This document shows, in pieces, positions 1-20,187 of a stretch of DNA of 64,000 nt (positions within the stretch are counted from its first letter, which is position 1; every line of letters starts with the position of its first letter). The notes below the pieces were generated by a model. That model saw only the letters and a list, made by a program, of their open reading frames with translations, did not search any database and had not been told where the DNA came from. Location of the stretch: contig CM068319.1 in NCBI GenBank assembly GCA_034766995.1, positions 26,239,959-26,303,958 of the forward strand, read 5' to 3'. The DNA comes from Acanthacorydalis orientalis. Lineage: Eukaryota > Arthropoda > Insecta > Megaloptera > Corydalidae. Made by a program: the position numbers and the translations under genes.

Positions 1-1
1 T

Positions 2-346
2 GCAAAAAAAGTAGCTGCGTTATTAAATAACACACAAATCAGCACGAGGAAAAAGTCAAAATTTTATGACTGCATTTGGAACATTAAGTATCTTCCAAGC
101 TTTAAATGGACACATTTAAATGAAAGATTGGCTTATGAAAGAGCTGTTCGAAAACAAAAACTTAGAGCTGAAATAGCTCAAGTAAAGAGACAAGCAAATT
201 TCTTCAACTTGAGTTTAGAAAAAAGTGCAAAACAAAAAATGAACAAGAACACAAATATTGTACATAATTTAGAAATAAACAATAAAAACGAAAAAATTGA
301 ACCTCAAGACGATAGACAAGAATTTTTAAAAGAGTTGTTTAGTTAA
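2..346 (+). CDS. ABT1: ABT1/ESF2-type ribosome biogenesis RNA-binding protein, 3' part
   Basis: This is the last part of a gene entering from the left edge, read open from base 2 to the stop at 344-346. The first residues visible include the family signature FYDCIWNIKYLPSFKWTHLN followed by ERLAYERAVRKQKLR, which is the conserved post-RRM block of activator of basal transcription 1 / yeast Esf2. That family acts in the nucleolus in small-subunit pre-rRNA processing as part of the U3 processome. The RRM itself would lie upstream, outside the window. The tail is lysine- and asparagine-rich and ends in EFLKELFS. AATAAA occurs about eight bases after the stop. The gene converges on INTS4, with 149 bases between the two stop codons. 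The reading frame carries no internal stop over 114 codons. Confidence in the family is high; only the 5' end is missing. Confidence 0.9.
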   Translation, partial: AKKVAALLNNTQISTRKKSKFYDCIWNIKYLPSFKWTHLNERLAYERAVRKQKLRAEIAQVKRQANFFNLSLEKSAKQKMNKNTNIVHNLEINNKNEKIEPQDDRQEFLKELFS

Positions 347-495
347 GTGATTGTAAATAAAAATGAATATTAGGATTATGTTTTATTGTAACTATGTAAA
401 AATGTGAAATATAAGTATTTTAATATTTACTTAAAAAGTTTAAATTTTATTTTTTAAATAATTACAAAATATATATAAGTAGTTTATTTATAAAT

Positions 496-3400
496 TTAAA
501 TACCCTTTCTTACGGGTTTTGGTGCTACGTATATATTTACAGGTTTGCATAAATCTATTATAAATGGATCTGGCGGTGCTGTGTGACACGGTCGACGGAC
601 TCCTGTTGGACCATTGTCCAATTCTGGTACTGCTAATACCAAACTAACTGCAACATTACATGCTTCTGACCAAACTTGATGTGAAATTAATATTTTTGTC
701 AATAGTCGTAAATTCATGCCATCAGATACTTCTATAAAAAATAAAAGATTTAGACTATCTAAGAAAATTCGATAAATATTAAATTGTTATAATTCACAAT
801 ATCTTACCTTCATTTTCTATATTTAATGGTCTTAAATCTGTTGCTTTTGGCACTATTAATTGTGTTTGCTGGTCAGGATATTTTATTTTAATTCTTAAAA
901 GTTTATAGTCTCTTAAATTTATAAGTTCTGCATCAAAAGGTACAGCCATTATTAAACCTGCTGTAAATTTTAATGCACTATCATTTTCACCAGATGGTTG
1001 CAATATTGTGGCTCGACACATTTTAATTTCTGTTCTTGGTTTGAGAGGTGTTCGAAGGTCAATATTCTTTAATAAAGGATAAAGACATCGAGCTACTGCC
1101 CCTGGTTTTGGATCTTCTAAAGCAATCAATTCATTTAAAATGGCAGTGGTCAAAGGATTAGGTGTAATATTATGTGAGCGAATCAAACATTCTGTATCTG
1201 CAATTACTTGTAGAAAATGTTGGCACAGTGATAAAGCAGAGGCATTACTACCTCTTACTACAGTTACCAATTGTAACGCTAAAGCATGTAGCCGTAATTG
1301 AGCTACAGACACAATTTCTGCTGGAGTTAAATTGGAAAATAAATATCTTAATCTGTAAATAAAATTTTAATATTATTTATAATACATAACATTTTAATTC
1401 AAAATATGAATACTAACTTGGCACAATGTAGCAAAAGCTCATTTATAAAAGAATGGTGCATTTGTGCTGGTTGTCGTGTTAACTCTAATTTACCTATTCG
1501 ATCGGCTAATAATTGTGCACCAATATGTAAGGCTGTAAAATGAGCTACTCCAGCTACACTATATTCCATTTCTGCAAGTCTACAAATTCATTTTTATTAA
1601 ACATTAACAATAATTTTTTCAAAATACATATTCACTAATAGTAAATTACCACTTAAATATTATATAAAATAAATCCTTTTATACAAAACATAGCTAATTT
1701 AATAACATATCAAAAAAATACCTATAAAGATGCATTCGAGCAGATTCTAACAATGTCATTCGAACTCTTCTTGAAGTTCCTGCAGAGTCAATATTTTTAA
1801 TTATTGTTTCTAAAAATGATTGAGTGTTTGTAGTAGAAACAGGTTTCTGATTTTCTGTTTTCTGTACAGCGGTACGATGATTAATTGTAAGGGCAGGTAC
1901 TAATGTAGGCATTGTGTCTCTTAGATAACTGTAATGTCTTAGAGTATGACCTTCTAACAAAGAAACCATTGTAGGACAATGCTCCGCAGCATTCAAAATT
2001 AAAATTAAAATACAAATATCTAGTATTTATTAAGAAAAAGTTTCAAATTCTCTTTTTATACACTATATTCAGTTTTTACCATTTAAATCACAAACAGAAA
2101 AATAAACTCACTATTATATAAGTCCTACTTTTGAAGCCTAATATTGTAAAAATTAGTAATTATAAAATAGTTTCACAGCTATTTTAATGATTACATATAT
2201 TATATTTATTTCCTTTTTATATTTATCTTAATATAAAAAGGATACATGCTGGATCTTCAACATCTGGTTCTGGCATATCAAAAAATGGATGCGTACTTAA
2301 TAATTGTGGTGCAATAGGTAACGTAAGTTCAGGATGTTGTGCTCCACATTTTTGTAATAAACGCCAAGTTGAACGTCTATCACATGGATATTTACGCAGA
2401 TTATCCAATAATTTAGAAACACACATTTGCAAACAATTACTAGTAGCTAGTTTACATGCAGCTAACATCCTAAAAAGAAAATAGAGTATATATTTATTAC
2501 TACTTCTTTAAATACAAATTCTTAAAAAAAATATTATTAAAAATAATTTAGAAATATTTTAAAATACCTGTGTAATCCTTCTCTAACATCTATCGAAAAA
2601 TCTTCTAAGGCACAAAGAATAGTTTCTAATTGATCTTCTCTTAAAACAATATGACGACTAATTCTAGTTAAACTATCTATAGCTTTTAATCTTACACTTT
2701 CTATTTCATCATTGAACATATCCACCAAGAAATCTAATGCTGTATTTGCAAACTGATAATTATCAAGAGATAATTGACATAATGTTTCTACAGCAGCAGT
2801 TCGAACCTCTTTAAATAATAAAATACATTCATACATACATAAATATTCATTATCCACTTCATGTTATAAAATTTACCGAGAAATTCATCCTCTAATCCAT
2901 GAACTAATGCCCCACAGGAACCACTGCTCATCAAATTAACAGTAGAAGAATCTAAAACTTCTCTTGGTGCATCATCTGCCCATTTTTTCCCAGATGCCCA
3001 TTCACCACTAGTAACATTTTCCCAGGCTCGTTCATGAGCTGACCTTTTTTTCTATAATGAAAATATAATATTAGGAATTATTGTAAGATATTTTAATAAT
3101 TATACAAATAAATTTATGTCTCTAAGTATCAATTAAAATTACCCTCATATTAGACATAAGTTTTTTGTCTAATGTTTGCTGAAGAAATCTTGAACTAACA
3201 GTTTTCATCGAACCAAGTAAATTGCAAGCTTGAGCTCGAACTCGTACAGATAAATCTGTAACAGCACTACATACTTTTCCAAAAGCATCATCGATTAAAC
3301 GTAAAGGTTGGTCACTATCTGGTATAATTATTGTACTATAAAAAGATATTTACTATATAATTTTTGTACTAATAAATGTTGATTAAATATATGTAATTCT

Positions 3401-4355
3401 TACTTTTCGGGATATGTAATTCCCAATAACCATACTAATCGTAATGCTTGTCTACGTACAATTTCATAATCATCATTCAATGCTAAACATACTTCATTGT
3501 ATATATTAGCATTTAATTCACAACCTCTTTCGTGTAAGCTTATAATAGTTTGGAAAGCTCGACTTCGAACTCTTGCATCTTGACTGTGTGTATAACTATT
3601 TACTAACTGTATCACCTCGCTTATTTCTTCCTTTGATTCAATTGGTGACAAAGCACCAATTAACTCTAAACAACGACACTTTACAGCATGGCTTGTATCT
3701 CTAAGATTTTCTTGAGCCAAATTCATTATTTTTTTTATTAACTGTACATTTTCTTGATGTGCTTTACCAAGTTTTAAGCATGTCAATATCCCTTGTGCTA
3801 AAACTTTATGAGATTTTTCTTTTTTCAATAGAATCAAAGTCTCATCAACAATAAAAGACACATCAACCCCTGTTTCTAAGCCTATTTCACTAAACAGTGA
3901 TAAAATTTTAACTCTTACAGCAGCTTCTGATTCATTTTTAAAGTGTTCTGATAGTTTCTGTATTATTTCATTTGATTCTATATCATCGTAGCCTGAGTCA
4001 AGCGAGTCTGATATCCGTAAAAGGGCATGTAACGCATCATTACTGGTTTTTGACTTTTCCAACAACCCTAAATATGCAGTGACGGGAATTCCAGATAAAG
4101 TCTTTTTAACGAGTTTTATCTTTTTTGTTGGTTGTGTGGATGTTTCCTAATAAGTATGAAAATTATGAAAATGAACTATTGACTCTACAATATTTTAAAT
4201 ATAAAAATCATATCAAATAATTGACATAATTAACTAAAAACAAATCTTATCTGAAGTATAATAAAAAAAATGTACATTTGTAATATTTTTGTCATTCTAA
4301 CCTGAACAGTTTGACTATATTCAGCAAGGGCACGTTTTTTTAGTAATGCAGCCAT
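496..4355 (-). CDS. INTS4: Integrator complex subunit 4 (HEAT-repeat scaffold)
   Basis: This is a complete ten-exon gene. Coding exons (minus strand) are 4355-4302, 4146-3404, 3335-3143, 3051-2877, 2808-2568, 2469-2246, 2019-1722, 1579-1418, 1352-808 and 731-496. All introns are GT-AG, and the exons sum to 2871 nt, giving 956 residues, close to the roughly 960 of animal INTS4. The start [15 protein letters not shown] resembles the family N-terminus. Diagnostic conserved blocks are [37 protein letters not shown] and [20 protein letters not shown], followed by [11 protein letters not shown]. The N-terminal two-thirds is HEAT-repeat-like helices; the C-terminal third is the beta-rich domain. In known Integrator biology INTS4 binds INTS9/INTS11 to form the cleavage module that processes snRNA 3' ends and attenuates Pol II transcripts. 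No frameshift or missing segment was seen. Confidence 0.96.
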
Positions 4356-4591
4356 TAGATTACTTTAAATGTAATGTATTATTTAAAATACCACTTCAAC
4401 TTTCAACAATTTTAATACTTTAAACAGTTAGAATAGATTTGTAACCCTTCATTTATTTTTACTTTCTGTAAATTATAAAAAACAATGTTAAATGTCATCC
4501 ATGCCATTACGTTTGTGAATTAAATGAAACTAAACTTTTTATTAATAAAAAAAAATATTCAATATGATGTATGATAGTAACAAATAAATAT

Positions 4592-4700
4592 AAAATATTT
4601 ATATATATATACATATAAATATATACATATATATATATATATATAAAATATTTATATATATATATACATATATATGTATATATACATATATATATATAAA
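4592..4700. repeat. Impure (TA)n tract with TATATACATA variants
   Basis: Alternating TA with scattered ACA and AAA interruptions; low-complexity DNA upstream of INTS4. Confidence 0.85.
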
Positions 4701-5215
4701 AAAGTATTTATGATTATGTACTTAACTAATTTTGAATTAAATGAATGGCCATAATTTTAGTCTTTAATATTCTTATTTAAATTATATATCTGAAAATCAA
4801 AAATAGATCATATTTTCTCACTCCCTCTTTTATATATATATACACATGCACACAAACTTTTAAAATATAATAAATCATAAACAGAATATTCTCAATAATT
4901 TATTTTAAAATTTTATTACAATTTAACATCAAGAACAGTGTAGAGTATAAAAACCGTGTACTGGCATTTTTTTATAGATTATAAACAGTTCTACTTCCAA
5001 CCAATATTTTGTACACATACAAAATTCAACTACAAAAGTTACCTTTAAAAGCCTTTCTTCATCAATTAAACTTTACCTTTACAAAATATAGCTCGATTGT
5101 TCTCAATTTGTATATATTATATATTACTATTCCCAACTATTTTTACATTACAGTACACAGTTCTTAATTTATTAAGCTAATATAAGAAAACCAAAAGTAT
5201 ATAGATGTTTTTATA

Positions 5216-5258
5216 TTTATATATATATATATATATATTTCTATTTATATATATATGC
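5216..5258. repeat. (TA)n tract in the stc 3' flank
   Basis: Two TA runs separated by a short TTTCTATT spacer, about 300 bases beyond the stc stop. Confidence 0.8.
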
Positions 5259-5551
5259 ATACATGAGAAACAAAAAAAGTTATAAGTTAGAAAACAAAAC
5301 CAATTAATAATTCAAAATTAGAACTAAAATTATATCCATTTAAACCTTATACTTTTCAAGATTAAATTCATTATTATAATATTTTTTATCATTTGGAATT
5401 AAATGTCTTTGTTTTAAGCATACATTAAAATACAGAATCAATGAGTTTATATCCTAATGAAATATGATACTTTTTATTCATAACAATTTTTTAATTTTCC
5501 TTTTGGACAATTAAAGAAATAATATAATTTATTTTATATCAATGTAATGAA

Positions 5552-8500
5552 TTATGGGTCAGAAGGTCCATCAAAATAGTCAACATATTCATCTTCCTCG
5601 CATTTGGAAGTGTTAGAAGTTAACTGAGCCATTGTAATATTTCTTGTTTGTGGTCTCTCCAGACCTTTTTTTAATGTAACACTTTCAGTAACAGCTACAC
5701 GATTTGAAGCTCTAAGCATGGGACCTGGCACTTTTCGCTGACCTGCTTCACGTTGAAGTACTTCTAATAAACTGTAACTTGGTAACCATGCCTGAAAACA
5801 CAAGAATTGTAATATTTAATGTATATCTATTACAACATAAAGATAATTTAATAAATGTTTAATAAGTCTTACTTTATCTTTAGCTGCAGTCGCTACTACA
5901 TTTCTATTTGGTTCTTTATCATAAGCTGCAGATTCACATCCAAAGTGTTCACAGTAATCATGAATAAAATGTCTTTTGTCATGATTCATGGATTCAAAAG
6001 AATAACTTCGATTTTTTTGCTTGGACTATACATATTGATTTAAATAAATTATTAAAAATCACATTAAAATATTAATAGAATCTTTTACAAAAATAAATAA
6101 ATTATTTATGTATGGAAAAACAAGTGCACCATGTTAATTAAAAATAATTTCATTTAAAACATATAATAATATCCAACTTCACAACACCATAAATATGCAA
6201 AATCGAGATATATTTATTAAATACCTGTTTAGCTAACTGTACTAATTCAGTTAATTTATCATGTACTAGCTGACAAAATCGTGGATCTTTTTTTCCCCAC
6301 TGACGCATAAAATCTGAATATCGTGGTGTTAGCTTTGCTGAAAGATCAGGATTTCGAATCTGAAGTCCTATAGCTAATCTTCTATTTCGTTCAATCAAAC
6401 GACATTCATCATTACAGGACAGACTAAAATATGATATGTTAATTTATTAATAAAATATAAAAGCTATTTTTTTAAATTGACATGTCACTAACGTTTTAAG
6501 ACTGTTTTGTTTTTTTTGTCCATTATTTCCAACTATATCACCAATATCTATTGAATGACCTAACTGCATATCTGCCATTTTTGAAGCCAGCATAGCAGTA
6601 GCAATACGTTGATATTCTTTAGCATTATCAGCACAACCTCTACTTGTAGATCTATGACCACATTCACATGTGACTTTAACCTGCAATTTGTTTTTTATTT
6701 AATAATGGCAAACTAATCAGAATATAGATTAAATATTAAAATTATTTTGATCAAATATATTAAATATACAATGAAAAAAATTATATTTAAAACTTTCTTA
6801 CAGTTTCTTTACATGGTGTATCTGGACACGGACCATCATGACAAACATTAGCACAAGGATGTCCACATGAAGGACGAGGTGTTTTACATAATTGTGTACA
6901 TTTAACATTAACAGGAAGACATATACCAGAATGGCACATTGCTATACATTTGTGCCTACCACAAGAAATATCTTTACCACATGGTCGTCCACATGTGAAT
7001 TCTTTTTGATGGCAAGGAATTGTTTTTCGTATCTAAAAAGAAAAAAAGTCAATACTTCCGCATATTATATATCTTATTCATATTAGTCATCTACTTACTT
7101 CATGTTTTCCATAACACCATTTGTGCGTCAAAACAGAACAAGGGGGACATTCAGGCTCACTATGACAATTATGTAAAATGGGATGATTACAGTCATGTTG
7201 TCGACTGCAACGCTGAGTACAAGCTGGACGTCTTGTGCCACATGGAACTGGTGGATATAAAACACTTGTACCACATTCACAGTACAATTCTTCGAAACCT
7301 ATAATTAACATACGAGTAAGAATTTATATTTTTATTTCATTATTATTAATAACCTATTTTAATAAAGCACATATATAAAGGAAAAAAATGCAGTCATTAA
7401 AAATAATACAATTGCCAAGATTTACTTGAAATTTTAAATATTAATAAGATATTGAAATTAAGATAATACTTTACTTACTAGATCTATAACAAGGTAAACA
7501 GCGTCCACGATGACAAGTTTGTTCACAACGATGTTTACCGCATGATAACATACGATTGCAAGGAAGAAGACACTGGTGTTCTATTTCAATGCAACATAAT
7601 TTATTGCATTTATGTCGACCACACAATCGTTTCTACAAAATAATAAAATAAATAAATTAGTGAAAATAAATATAAATTAGAAACTTTGTACAAACCTTGG
7701 TACATTTTTTTTCACAGCGAGCATCATTAGGTTGACCTGTTATTTTTTTACAGGGAAGTTCTCGATCCATATGACCGCAACGACATCTAACTAACATACT
7801 TCCATTACATGGAGGACAAGATCCTGGATGACATTCACTTAGACATATATGAGGACAGCTTGATGGACCACATTGTAATTTTTTTGAGCAGATCTAAATA
7901 ATAAGTTTTGTATATAAAAGTGTTACTAATATTTATTTTTTATATGCATGAGTACACCAGTGTAAAATTTTTAATAACAAACCTTTTCACAAGATGGAAT
8001 TGGATCCAGACAAGATTTTCGTTCCTGTTCAGATGTAAGTTTTGTTTGGCCACAGTAACATGTTTTAATTAAAATAGGCAAAAGATCACAATTTTCACAT
8101 TCTTTATCATGACATATTTTTTTACATTTATGATTTCCACATGAAAGATCTTTTTCGCATATTTCATTACAAGTGAATTTTTCTATACCTACTGTTTCTG
8201 CAGTGCAATTTACTTCACGTTTACTTTTAGTACAATAACATTCTATAATAAATTTTATTAAGTAATAGAATAGTTCATATATAGCGGGTGGGAGAAAGAG
8301 TTAAGGGTGCGTCGAAGTTCATTTACAAATAAATATTTATGCTATAACTTTAAATAGCATGATAATTCTAAATGTATATATGTGTTTGTGTGCATGTAAA
8401 CATATTCACACAAACATACATGTACATGTATTTAAAATACTTATAATGGAGTTTTAATTTATATTTTGGTAATATAATACATGCCTTGTTTTATTTTTTC

Positions 8501-10916
8501 TTGACAAGGTTCACAATCTCCAATATGACATTTATGTTGACATTTATGTACACCACAATTAAGTATTTTGTTACAAAGATTTTCACACAACAATGGTGTG
8601 TTACGATTACACAAAACCGACTTTTTGGTAGCGCCACACCCACAAACCCTATAAAATGTAAAAATTAATAAATTTTCTGTATTTATATTAAAGATTACTA
8701 ATAACAATATTTTTTTCAATGTATATTTGTATCATACATTGAAATTAACTACCCACCTTACTACTTGTGCTTCACATTGTGGACATGGACCTGGATGACA
8801 AAGTAAAGTGCACTTATGGTTGCAAATGGGTCGACGAGACATTCGTCCACACATATCACCACATGAATGTGGAGTATTCAATGTACTTGATGGTGGATTT
8901 TTCATTGCACCACAGTAGCAATAATAGTCTGTTGGAACTTCATTATTCACATGTTGACATGCTGGGCAACGCCATCCTTTCTCTAAAATATTGAATAGTT
9001 TATAAATTTTAATAATAAATTAGTTATTTACTGCTACAAATGTATTACCACATTGTTGTTTATTTTTTTTTATTTGTTATGATTACACAAACCTGCTTGA
9101 GAAGATGTAGCCCATTTCTGAACGCATTGTAAATGAATAATATGAAAACAGTTATAACAGGACCATATCGAATCATTTTGCCGTATACGCTCACAACAAA
9201 CAAGGCATTCCAAAGATCCACTTAACACCTGTTCTGTTAACCACTCTCTTTGTGTCACTAATAAAAAAGTAGATACATCTATATAATGAAAATGGTTTCT
9301 ATTTACTTAGATATTACTTTAAATATTTTTTAACATGCAATTTATATATATATATATTATTTTTAAAAATATTTTTTAATATATAATTTTTATATTTTTT
9401 AACAAGATGATTTATGTAATATTAAAATCTTACATTTTTCTTTTTCAATGACATCATTTTTTAAATCTACTTGTTTTTCCATCAAAGAATCTTCAGTAGA
9501 ATTTTTATTATTCTTCTTACTTCTATTTTGATTAAAATGCTTGTTTGGAAAGTCATTTTTTGGATTTTCTAAATCATTTCTGTTTTCAGATTTTCTATAA
9601 TCTTTTTTATTGAAATCATAGTAATTGCTTCTAAAAAGTATTTAAATGAATAAAATATTAAAAACAGCCAAAAGTACAAAAAAATATGGTAATGTATTGG
9701 GATCATTTATAAACTCACACAGTTAATATTGTATTTATAAACTAACACATTCAATTTTTATCAAAATACAATCTGTATTAAAAAATTACCTGTCATTATA
9801 ACCCTTATATTTTTTTGGGTAATTCTGAGAAAAATTATTTCCAAATTTTTTCTTTGTTTCAAAATTACGTTGATCTTGTACCCTACGGTCATCTGAATAA
9901 CTACGAAATTGTCCTTTATTATTTCCTTTTGAATAATAATTTGGCCTTTGAGTATCATACTTAATATTTCTTGGATAATTAGGAGCTGATGATCTACTGT
10001 AATCTGAACTGTAATTTTTAGTTTGTTTCAAATTTTCATTGTAACTTGCACTATTTGAGCCAGATGTAGGACTATTAACTTCGCTACTAGATTGACTATT
10101 TAAAAATTCGGCAGCATCTCGTAACAGTTTTTTCTTATCATCGTTTTTTATTTGATCAAATTCATCTCTTCTGTGAAATCCTTTTTTAGAATTTGTAAAA
10201 TGTTTTGAAGAAAAGTTTTTTTCTTTTTCATAATTATGTTTTGAACTATAATTTGGTGATATATTATTAGATGCTGTACCTTCTGTACTTTCTAATGATT
10301 TTTTTTTAAATTCATTATGTTTAGATTTCTGTTTATCAAAGTTAAATTTATTATGCTTATTATTGTCACTATAATTAGCATAACTATTATTTCTAAATGA
10401 ATGCTTTGAATTAAAATCTGTACCACTTATAGAACTTTCAACTGTAAATCCTGTTGTTAAATTAAAGTTTGGAGATGGCATGTTACTATTAAAATAAGCA
10501 TCTCCTAACGCAACAGGTTTATCACATGTACTTTGATTGACTGTAGAACATCCTGCTTTCACTGTCTCAAAACGAAATTCTTGATTGTACAACTGATGCG
10601 GTTGCTGAGAACCTGTACTTATTTTGTTTTGCTGATTACCAACAGGTAAATTACTTTGTGGATTTTTAATTGCATTATATGAAAATTGTGGTTCTATCGG
10701 TTCAGTACTATATACATAAAAATTATTTTGATTATAACCTGGATTTACACTATTTACATAATAGTAATTATTAATATTTTCACATTGCATAGGAAAATTA
10801 TAATCTAAATTCATATTAAACCCATAATAATTTTGTTCGGTGTTATCTGAGTTAACAGGAGGAAAAGGTGGAATATTTGTAGAATCATTGTTGTAATATG
10901 GATTCCATTGCGCCAT
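5552..10916 (-). CDS. stc: NFX1-type zinc finger / shuttle craft homologue with RING and R3H domains
   Basis: This is a complete gene of fourteen coding exons: 10916-9790, 9630-9434, 9257-9093, 8982-8757, 8648-8485, 8242-7983, 7893-7696, 7632-7479, 7298-7099, 7032-6802, 6680-6493, 6423-6225, 6025-5873 and 5791-5552. They sum to 3702 nt, giving 1233 residues. Residues 1 to about 440 are low-complexity (Asn/Ser/Tyr/Lys-rich). A RING/PHD-like cysteine module follows ([21 protein letters not shown], then WRCPAC in the next exon, about 455-505). Eight or nine NF-X1 zinc fingers follow to about 1035, for example [18 protein letters not shown] and [17 protein letters not shown]. The R3H domain ([13 protein letters not shown], with the Arg-x3-His pair) lies near 1120. 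The C-terminus is DYFDGPSDP. Known relatives are nuclear DNA/RNA-binding regulators. A 5' UTR intron joins 10921 to a noncoding exon ending at 11478. Intron 5 requires a GC donor. Confidence 0.95.
8243..8484 (-). other. stc intron 5, predicted GC-AG intron
   Basis: The upstream exon ends at 8485 with AAACAAG followed by GCATGT, and the downstream exon starts at 8242 after TTATAG. Joining here gives K-Q-E-C-Y-C and keeps the NF-X1 finger spacing. The nearby GT (GCAT then GTATTA) would join into a frame that stops within a few codons. The whole-gene length is divisible by three only with this choice or an equivalent phase. Confidence 0.75.
9339..9358. repeat. Short (TA)n tract in an stc intron
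   Basis: About 20 bases of TA in the intron between exons 2 and 3 of stc, in very AT-rich surroundings. Confidence 0.7.
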
Positions 10917-11478
10917 TTCTTCTGTAATGAAAGAATGTAACACTTGTATAAAAATGTCTATTTTAATTCAAGTGAATATGTAACATGCACATGAGTAATG
11001 TGGTTATAGAATGAATGTATAGTAAATTATATTTAAATTTAATAAATTGAAAAAAAAAATCGTGCGTACAATATTATAACAAATAATTAAGAGTATATTT
11101 TGTAAAAAATTATACTTAATAGTATCTTTAAATATGTTCTTTCCTCCCATATGACAAATCACCGACAATTACTTTACAAGGGCCACTTTCACGACATTAA
11201 ATTACAGGGATACCAAATAAATGAAATTTAAATGTTTTAATATAATTTAATAATAAATAGGAATTTGAAAAACAAATATTACAATTGATTTCAATTTATG
11301 TAAGACATTACAATGAATAAATTAGTTTTTTCATTTTATCTAGAACACAAATAAATATTATTCTATTTTTAAAAAAAGGAAAAACTATAAAATTCATCTT
11401 CTAAATTAAGAATATAATGGCGAAAAATATAATATTTCAAAGAACAAAGACTTACAACAATTAAACACGCAACATACC
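10917..11478 (-). other. stc 5' UTR with a leader intron
   Basis: An acceptor (TTACAG, AG at 10923-10922) lies six bases upstream of the stc ATG, and a consensus donor (AAGCAAG then GTATGTTG) lies at 11478/11477. Together they define a leader intron of about 555 bases. The noncoding first exon would run upstream from 11478; its transcription start cannot be placed from sequence alone. Confidence 0.6.
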
Positions 11479-11698
11479 TTGCTTCGTTTTATAAAATTAC
11501 ATAGCGAACTAATTAACTGCCGCTCTAACCTTTTGATGTCGTTGATTTGAATGAATTTCAATCTATGATTCAGTTATAGAATTTGAGTCTATTCCACACC
11601 GGTCTTGTTCCACGTGAACAATTGTGAAATACGCCACGTAAAGAACTCCAAATTGTCAAAGTTGATGTCTTTTTCATTTTCTGTTTATATATATTAAA
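11479..11698. promoter_or_regulatory. Divergent stc / COPB2 promoter region
   Basis: About 220 bases lie between the stc leader-exon donor (minus) and the COPB2 ATG (plus). They must hold both transcription starts. The segment is less AT-rich than its flanks and contains a CACGTG E-box at 11611-11616 in the context TTCCACGTGAAC. No TATA box is obvious for either gene apart from generic AT runs. A shared bidirectional promoter is inferred from the gene layout. Confidence 0.6.

Positions 11699-20187
<8,489 letters not shown>

Larger units (their letters stand above)
4356..5551. other. Intergenic region between INTS4 start and stc stop
   Basis: About 1.2 kb separates two same-strand genes. It should hold the INTS4 promoter (right of 4355) and the stc 3' UTR. 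A minus-strand AATAAA (TTTATT on plus) lies near 5526, just beyond the stc stop, and another near 5473. Two impure TA tracts occupy about 4592-4700 and 5216-5258. I see no further coding region. Confidence 0.6.

Noticed and set aside
7087..7304. Plus-strand frames opposite stc exons (for example 7020-7304 and 8767-8994)
   Set aside because: They are shadows of the conserved minus-strand zinc-finger exons.
8459..8500. GT donor at GCAT/GTATTA for stc intron 5
   Set aside because: Joining it to the 8242 acceptor gives a stop within a few codons and breaks the zinc-finger cysteine spacing.
10917..10943. Upstream in-frame ATG of stc (MLHSFITEE before MAQWN)
   Set aside because: A TTACAG acceptor lies between the two ATGs, so the upstream one is most likely intronic.
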